Shown here in pieces: positions 59,457 to 64,000 of a stretch of DNA of 64,000 nucleotides (the stretch's first letter is position 1; the number at the start of each line of letters is the position of its first letter). This stretch comes from Microvirga sp. BSC39 (GTDB taxonomy: Bacteria > Pseudomonadota > Alphaproteobacteria > Rhizobiales > Beijerinckiaceae), in NCBI RefSeq assembly GCF_000739015.1, contig NZ_JPUG01000073.1:62001-126000 (forward strand), in the 5' to 3' direction. The position numbers and the translations under genes are program-made. Below the pieces are notes generated by a model. The model saw only the letters and a program-made list of their open reading frames with translations. It did no database searches and was not told the origin of the DNA.

Positions 59457-61751
59457 TTATCCTATACTCCGGGCTGGGAAAGTATTCGCATAATGCACCG
59501 CCCGATTTGATGACGATCGACTGAGCAGTCGCACGATCTGCTCTTCCGATACGGCCTTGGAGAACAGAAAGCCCTGCATCTCGTTGCAGCCTGCGGTATC
59601 GAGAAAATTACGCTGTGTCTCTGTCTCAACGCCTTCGGCCGTCACGGTAATCGACATGGCATGGCCGAGGGCCACGATGGCTTTGATGACGGTGGCGGCT
59701 TTGCCGCCCTGTCCTAGGCTTTGGGTGAACGACCGGTCGATCTTGATCTTGTCGACTTCGAACCGATGGAGGTAACCCAAGCTCGAATAGCCGGTACCGA
59801 AGTCATCCAGGGCAATACGGAAACCCGCTTCCCGCAGCTTCCGAAGCGCATCGGTCGTCCTCCCATCCTCCTCAAGGAGGACCCCTTCCGTGACTTCGAG
59901 TTCGATGCGCTGAGGATGCCCGCCACATTCCCGGACAATGGCGATGAGTCGGCTGGCGAAGTCACCCAACCGGAATTGAACAGGGGATAGATTGACGGAG
60001 ACGAAGAGATCGGGCCAGCGCCGGGAGGCCATGCAGGCTTGGCGCAGGATCCATTCCCCGAGCGGAACGATCAGGCCGGTCTGCTCGGCCACAGGGATGA
60101 ACTGGCTGGGCTGGATGTATCCGCGTGTCGGATGATGCCAACGGGCAAGGGCCTCCACGCCGACAACGGTGCCGCCTTGAGAGATCTGCGGCTGATAGGC
60201 AACCTCGAGCCCCTCCCCTGTTGCAAGTGCCGCACGGAGATCTTCTTCGATGACTCTGGAGACGTTGATGGTTTCGTCCATCTCCGGCGTGAAGAGGCGG
60301 TAGCAGTTCCGCCCCTCTCCTTTGGCGCGGTAAAGCGCGATGTCGGCCTTGCGCAGGAGTTCGATGCGGTCCAGGCCCGCCTCTGGAGCCAGCACGAGCC
60401 CGATGCTGACGCCGACGAAGACCTGATTGCCGATGACATCATAGGGCTGCGTGGATGCCGCAAGAATACGCTCGCACAAGACCTGCGGCGCATCGCTTCC
60501 GGCCTCGGAGGTCTGTACGACGGCGAATTCGTCTCCGCCCAATCGGGTGATGGTGACTTCGCCATCTACGAGCTTCGACAGACGGGCTGCGAACTCCTGA
60601 ATGAGACTGTCACCGGCATGGTGACCGAGGGTGTCGTTCACATGCTTGAAGCGATCCAGGTCGAGCATCATGACGGCAACCTGCTCGCCATTCTTCATCT
60701 GAGCGATAGCGTGGTCGAGCCGGTCTGCGAACAGAGCGCGATTGGGCAGACCTGTCAGCACATCATGGAACGCGAGATGGTGGGCCTGCGCCTCACTCGC
60801 TTTCAGCTCGAGAACCGTTCTCTCCAGGGTCTTCGTGGAGTGCCTCAGCCGACGGACCAGAGCACCGAGCAGCAGAAGGATCATGGCGGCAGCAGCGGCC
60901 ATGACCGGGCCGATCGATCTGAGGACACGATCCCCCGGCAGCTCCGGGTTCCAGATGAAGTAGCCGATGCGGTGGCCGACATCCGATTTCACCGGCACAG
61001 AGACCTCACCCAGCTGGGGGGTGTCGGTGCTCGAGAAGCGCAGACCGTCGATCAGGTTCTGCTCGGACAAATGTGTGATGAAGCTTCCATCCAGGAAACG
61101 GATGCTGAGCAGAAGAAATTCTCTTCCGTGAGGATAGGGAACGTCCTCGGACTCGGGGATGATCTTCATCACACTGACGGCCGCCGGCCGGCCATTAAGC
61201 TCGAGCAGATGAGCGTCGTGAACAGCCTGGCCGGTCTTCAGGTAGGATGCCGTCGCAAGGTCCTCGACGTGAGCCCGGTGCAGAGACTCCGGAGCTCCCC
61301 TTATCCCTGCAATCAGATCGCTGACGCTCGCCCTGATCCGCTCGTATTCCTCAGCAGCCACGCGGCTGGACCCGACGGTCGCAACGAGCGGCTCGTTGCG
61401 CTCATCGAGGATGTAGATTTCGTCCTGTCCGAACGTCTTGTTGAGCCAGACGCCGAAATTCGCATCGACCCATTTGAGATCCAGTGGGCGCTTGTTGAGC
61501 TCCACCACGGCGTCATCCCAGATGGCGACCATTTCCTGCTGCTGGGCAAGCTCCTGAACGGCGGCGCGAATGCTCGCCTCCGTCGTCCGGAGCTGACGTT
61601 CGGCGGAGATGTCGTTGCTCCTGTTGACGGCCCACAGGATCGCCCCCGCGCCCATCGCCAACGTCGCGAAGGCAACCAGGACGACAGGCAACAGAACGCC
61701 GCGGATAAAGGGCCGTTCTGCGCGGTCGGACGACAGAAAGATACTCAACAT
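59457..61751 (-). CDS. CHASE4-GGDEF-EAL protein (c-di-GMP turnover)
   Basis: 764 residues. Membrane helix about 18-40, periplasmic CHASE4-like sensor about 50-215 (QEMVAIWDDAVVELNKR), second helix about 283-303, GGDEF domain about 330-490 with intact GGDEF (TRLGGDEFAVV), EAL domain about 505-745 with GVEALARW, the metal/catalytic stretch ALDDFGTGYSSLGYL and AEGVETE. Both active sites look intact, so it could make and degrade c-di-GMP, with the sensor deciding. The leader carries the same element as the adhesin secretion operon. Confidence 0.93.
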   Translation of the reverse strand: MLSIFLSSDRAERPFIRGVLLPVVLVAFATLAMGAGAILWAVNRSNDISAERQLRTTEASIRAAVQELAQQQEMVAIWDDAVVELNKRPLDLKWVDANFGVWLNKTFGQDEIYILDERNEPLVATVGSSRVAAEEYERIRASVSDLIAGIRGAPESLHRAHVEDLATASYLKTGQAVHDAHLLELNGRPAAVSVMKIIPESEDVPYPHGREFLLLSIRFLDGSFITHLSEQNLIDGLRFSSTDTPQLGEVSVPVKSDVGHRIGYFIWNPELPGDRVLRSIGPVMAAAAAMILLLLGALVRRLRHSTKTLERTVLELKASEAQAHHLAFHDVLTGLPNRALFADRLDHAIAQMKNGEQVAVMMLDLDRFKHVNDTLGHHAGDSLIQEFAARLSKLVDGEVTITRLGGDEFAVVQTSEAGSDAPQVLCERILAASTQPYDVIGNQVFVGVSIGLVLAPEAGLDRIELLRKADIALYRAKGEGRNCYRLFTPEMDETINVSRVIEEDLRAALATGEGLEVAYQPQISQGGTVVGVEALARWHHPTRGYIQPSQFIPVAEQTGLIVPLGEWILRQACMASRRWPDLFVSVNLSPVQFRLGDFASRLIAIVRECGGHPQRIELEVTEGVLLEEDGRTTDALRKLREAGFRIALDDFGTGYSSLGYLHRFEVDKIKIDRSFTQSLGQGGKAATVIKAIVALGHAMSITVTAEGVETETQRNFLDTAGCNEMQGFLFSKAVSEEQIVRLLSRSSSNRAVHYANTFPARSIG

Positions 61752-62122
61752 GGCCGCACCGGAACGCCTCCGGACTTCGACCGAACGGCGGTGTGCCGAA
61801 CGCTCGACCTCGGGCGAATGAATTTTGGGAACGAACCTGCCGGATTCTCACCGGCCTGGCAGAGGGGCATCATGCCTTTGAGCGGCGCATGGTCTCGGGC
61901 GCGAACTCAACCTGCCACAAGGGGTATGGTAGCGATGATCATTTCTATGATCGGCATCAAAAATCAACGAAAGAATTCGTCCGGCCGCATGCTTTGAGAT
62001 CTACAGTTAACGGTTCTTGTCGAGGACCCAGTTCCGTAAAGGAAATAAAACAGACAGGCGATGTTCTGTTTGCTCGGAAAGCAGATCCCTGACGGCCCCG
62101 TCAGGTTCCGAGCTTTGGAACC
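61752..62122. other. Intergenic region with leader element B; no gene recognised
   Basis: About 370 bases between the GGDEF-EAL start and the next small gene. Apart from copy B of the leader element there is an AT-rich stretch (about 61930-62060) that could hold the promoter. No coding frame of sensible composition. Confidence 0.5.
61821..61880 (-). promoter_or_regulatory. Conserved leader element, copy B (upstream of GGDEF-EAL gene)
   Basis: On the minus strand it begins TCAAAGGCATGATGCC, continues GCCAGGCCGG-TGAGAAT-CCGGCAGG and ends CCCAAAATT. The stem is 5 bp (GCCGG/CCGGC) with two G-A mismatches and an outer C-G. Compared with copy A, an A-U pair becomes G-C, a compensatory change. It ends 69 bases before the gene start. 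Confidence 0.65.
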
Positions 62123-62413
62123 TCATTCCGGCTGTGCGTGATCTTCCAAGGCCTGGATCAGCTCCAGGCATTTCTCGGCCACGACGGCCGATACCTTGGG
62201 GTCTCCGTGATGGTGGCGCATGGCCACCGCATTGGCTTGCTCGAACAGATCCGTAAGGTTGCCGGAGATGAAGGGGCGGGAACTCGGAAAATCGAAGCTC
62301 CTGCTCTCGGAGCGGGATCTGGATTTCGAAGGACGCTTGGGTTCGAAGAGGCCTAGCACCTCGCACCTGTCGGCGATCCTCTTGAGATCCTTGAAGGCGA
62401 TGATCTCGGCCAT
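62123..62413 (-). CDS. Hypothetical protein (96 aa)
   Basis: From the ATG at 62413, with AGGAG 7 bases upstream. Begins MAEIIAFKDLKRIADRCEVL, contains a basic Ser/Arg-rich middle (RPSKSRSRSESRSF) and a helical C-terminus DPKVSAVVAEKCLELIQALE. No signal or membrane segment. I do not recognise a family. Confidence 0.65.
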   Translation of the reverse strand: MAEIIAFKDLKRIADRCEVLGLFEPKRPSKSRSRSESRSFDFPSSRPFISGNLTDLFEQANAVAMRHHHGDPKVSAVVAEKCLELIQALEDHAQPE

Positions 62414-62572
62414 GTTCAGACTCCTACGCAACGAACCTGCTGTGCTCTTAACGCTTATCCCGCGCAAAAGTCATGCGCCGTCCCCTGAAATTTATAGGGT
62501 TAACGGCAGCCGTTCCACTTCGGAGTCGCAGCCGTCGGTTATGTTACCCAACTCTTCCGGAGTAGGAACGGA

Positions 62573-62992
62573 TCAACGCTCCCAGGAATGGCGCGGCCCG
62601 GCAGGCCGCCTTGCCGCATCGATGTTCAAGGCACCTGGACCGGTGAACACGAGCAGCAGGAAGACGAAGCAGAACAGGATGGATGCATCCCCGCCGTTCA
62701 GAACGGGATAGAAACTCCGGGGAGCATGGAACATCCAATAGGCGACGGCCATTTCGCCGGCGAGCACGAAGGCAACGGGTCTGGTGAACAGCCCCACCAG
62801 GATCAGCAGGCCGCCGACGAATTCCAGGATGGCTCCGATGCCGAAGAGCGACAAGAGGGGCGGCGTGCCGCTTTCAGGAGGCGCCGGGAAGCCGAAGAGC
62901 TTCTGCGTTCCATGCTCCATGAAGAGCAGCGCCGTGACGATCCTCAAGGCGGCCAAGGCATAAGGTGACCAGCGATCGAGCGTAGACGACAT
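62573..62992 (-). CDS. DoxX family membrane protein
   Basis: 139 residues from ATG 62992 (AAGGAA upstream). Four membrane helices and the DoxX patterns LRIVTALLFMEHGTQKLFGF, GAILEFVGGLLILVGLFTRP and GEMAVAYWMFHAP. DoxX-like proteins are small quinone-linked or redox-related membrane proteins; function here is unknown. An upstream extension of the frame to 63127 lacks a ribosome binding site. Confidence 0.9.
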   Translation of the reverse strand: MSSTLDRWSPYALAALRIVTALLFMEHGTQKLFGFPAPPESGTPPLLSLFGIGAILEFVGGLLILVGLFTRPVAFVLAGEMAVAYWMFHAPRSFYPVLNGGDASILFCFVFLLLVFTGPGALNIDAARRPAGPRHSWER

Positions 62993-63226
62993 GTGCGGGA
63001 ATTCCTTGTGAGCACCGCCATCCACGGCGGCTCGAACCTTGATGCCGCCCATATAAAGCATCAGACCCGGAGGAAAAGCCCGTCTTGCGTGAGGTTCCAG
63101 CTTTTGCAGCAGGCTGAGTGCAAGCACAGATGTTTCACATGGAATTCACGTTAAATTGACGGGTGTCGAACCTTGCCTGCCGGAGGTTTTCTGCCAGCTT
63201 CTTGCGTCTGGCAAACGGAGGCGGAG

Positions 63227-64000
63227 ATGAATCGAAGGCTTCTTGGCGCTCTCGCGGCCGCCCTATCGGGCCTGTGGCTGTGCCCACCCGATGCCCGGGC
63301 GGAAACCGAGGTCGATGTCGCGCTGGTGCTGGCCGTGGACGTCTCGCGCTCCATGGATCCCGATGAGCAGGAACTCCAGCGTCAGGGTTTCATGGAGGCC
63401 TTCCGCTCCCCGCAGGTGCATGAGGCCATTCGCAACGGCATGGTGGGCCGGATCATCGTCACCTATGTGGAATGGTCGGGCGTGGAGTATCAGAACGTCA
63501 TCGTGCCCTGGACGATCATCGAGAGCCCCGAAGGGGCGCTGAAATTCGCCGATGGCCTGAGCAGCAACCCCATCGGCCGTATCCGGAGAACCTCGATCTC
63601 CGGCGCCATCGATTTCAGCGTGAAGCTCCTGGAGCAGACCGGCGTCGAGCCGATGCGCAAGGTCATCGACATCTCCGGGGACGGGCCCAACAGCAGCGGA
63701 CGAGGCGTCGTCGCGGCACGGGACGAGGCCATTGCCAAGGGCATCACCATCAACGGGCTTCCCATCATGCTCAAGCGTCCGAGCGGCTTCGGCGACATGG
63801 AGCATCTCGACCTCTACTACAAGAACTGCGTCATCGGCGGAGAAGGATCGTTCATCGTGCCGGTACGGGACCGCCAGCACTTCGCCGATGCCATCCGGAC
63901 CAAGATCATCCGCGAGATCGCGGCCCTGCCGGCAAGCCCGATGATCCAGAAGGTCCAGGCCGAGCCGTCCGTGAGCTGTACCGAGGGCGAGCAGCGCATG
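63227..64000 (+). CDS. Secreted DUF1194 (von Willebrand A-like) protein, truncated by window edge
   Basis: 258 codons visible; the gene runs off the right edge. GGAG lies just upstream of the ATG. Signal peptide LLGALAAALSGLWLCPPDARA. The DUF1194 core is clear: VDVALVLAVDVSRSMDPDEQ with a MIDAS-type DxSxS metal site, TYVEWSGVEYQNVIVPW, RIRRTSISGAIDFS, KVIDISGDGPNSSGRGV. Periplasmic, probably binds a divalent metal and a partner protein; role unknown. Confidence 0.93.
   Translation, partial: MNRRLLGALAAALSGLWLCPPDARAETEVDVALVLAVDVSRSMDPDEQELQRQGFMEAFRSPQVHEAIRNGMVGRIIVTYVEWSGVEYQNVIVPWTIIESPEGALKFADGLSSNPIGRIRRTSISGAIDFSVKLLEQTGVEPMRKVIDISGDGPNSSGRGVVAARDEAIAKGITINGLPIMLKRPSGFGDMEHLDLYYKNCVIGGEGSFIVPVRDRQHFADAIRTKIIREIAALPASPMIQKVQAEPSVSCTEGEQRM

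Noticed and set aside
61830..61880. GGTGAGAATCCGG in the leader element resembles part of a cobalamin riboswitch
   Set aside because: The other conserved cobalamin blocks (B12 box, GCCACTG-type segment) are absent, the element is too short, and the downstream genes have no link to cobalamin.

Overview
The window is high-GC DNA, densely coded, with ATGA-type gene overlaps and the family content of an alphaproteobacterium: alternative complex III, an HWE histidine kinase, FCD-type GntR regulators, DUF1194 and small proteins that look rhizobial. I infer Hyphomicrobiales, possibly Methylobacteriaceae such as Microvirga. That placement is by gene content only. No rRNA, tRNA, CRISPR, phage or insertion sequence was found.

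Layout. (1) 1-9.5 kb, respiration. A cytochrome c oxidase (subunit I entering from the left edge, subunit II, CtaG) sits beside a full six-gene alternative complex III operon, actABCDEF, on the minus strand. (2) 10-18.6 kb, mixed stress and accessory genes: a nitroreductase/deiodinase-like flavoprotein, a CPA1 Na+/H+ antiporter broken by one in-frame TAG, small membrane proteins, a chloroperoxidase-type hydrolase, a cold-shock gene with its terminator, several small conserved-looking proteins, a spermidine synthase-like protein, a lone ParB N-terminal domain and an orphan amidoligase. (3) 18.8-27.6 kb, alginate or related polyuronate use: PL5 endolyase, SDR (probable DEH reductase), GntR regulator, AlgM1/AlgM2/AlgQ-like importer and a PL15 exolyase resembling Agrobacterium Atu3025. 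(4) 27.8-33 kb: DUF3616 protein, PRC-barrel protein, HWE sensor kinase, VAT-1-like oxidoreductase. (5) 33.2-39.7 kb, a second uronate locus: hyi-like isomerase, kdgF, kduD, kduI, a DctPQM TRAP transporter and a divergent GntR regulator. (6) 39.8-56.2 kb: a metallo-beta-lactamase-fold lipase-like protein, then a type I secretion operon of two tandem ABC exporters, HlyD and a 3178-residue surface protein with 24 Ig/cadherin-like repeats. (7) 56.6-64 kb: LysR regulator, LuxR regulator with a degenerate receiver, CHASE4-GGDEF-EAL protein, DoxX protein and a DUF1194 protein cut by the right edge.

How they fit. Regions 3 and 5 together describe polyuronate breakdown: lyases give unsaturated uronates, KdgF linearises them, and the product can go to KDG either by the SDR (one step) or by KduI and KduD (two steps). 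The importer ATPase and the KDG kinase/aldolase are not in the window.

The strongest candidates for something undescribed are in region 6-7. A roughly 59-nt element with a palindromic core and a hairpin lies in the same orientation just upstream of both the adhesin secretion operon and the c-di-GMP enzyme gene 5.6 kb away, suggesting a shared control. The two exporter ATPases carry non-standard nucleotide-binding motifs, and the adhesin lacks RTX repeats and contains 1-kb direct repeats 6609 bp apart that could delete 2203 residues in frame.
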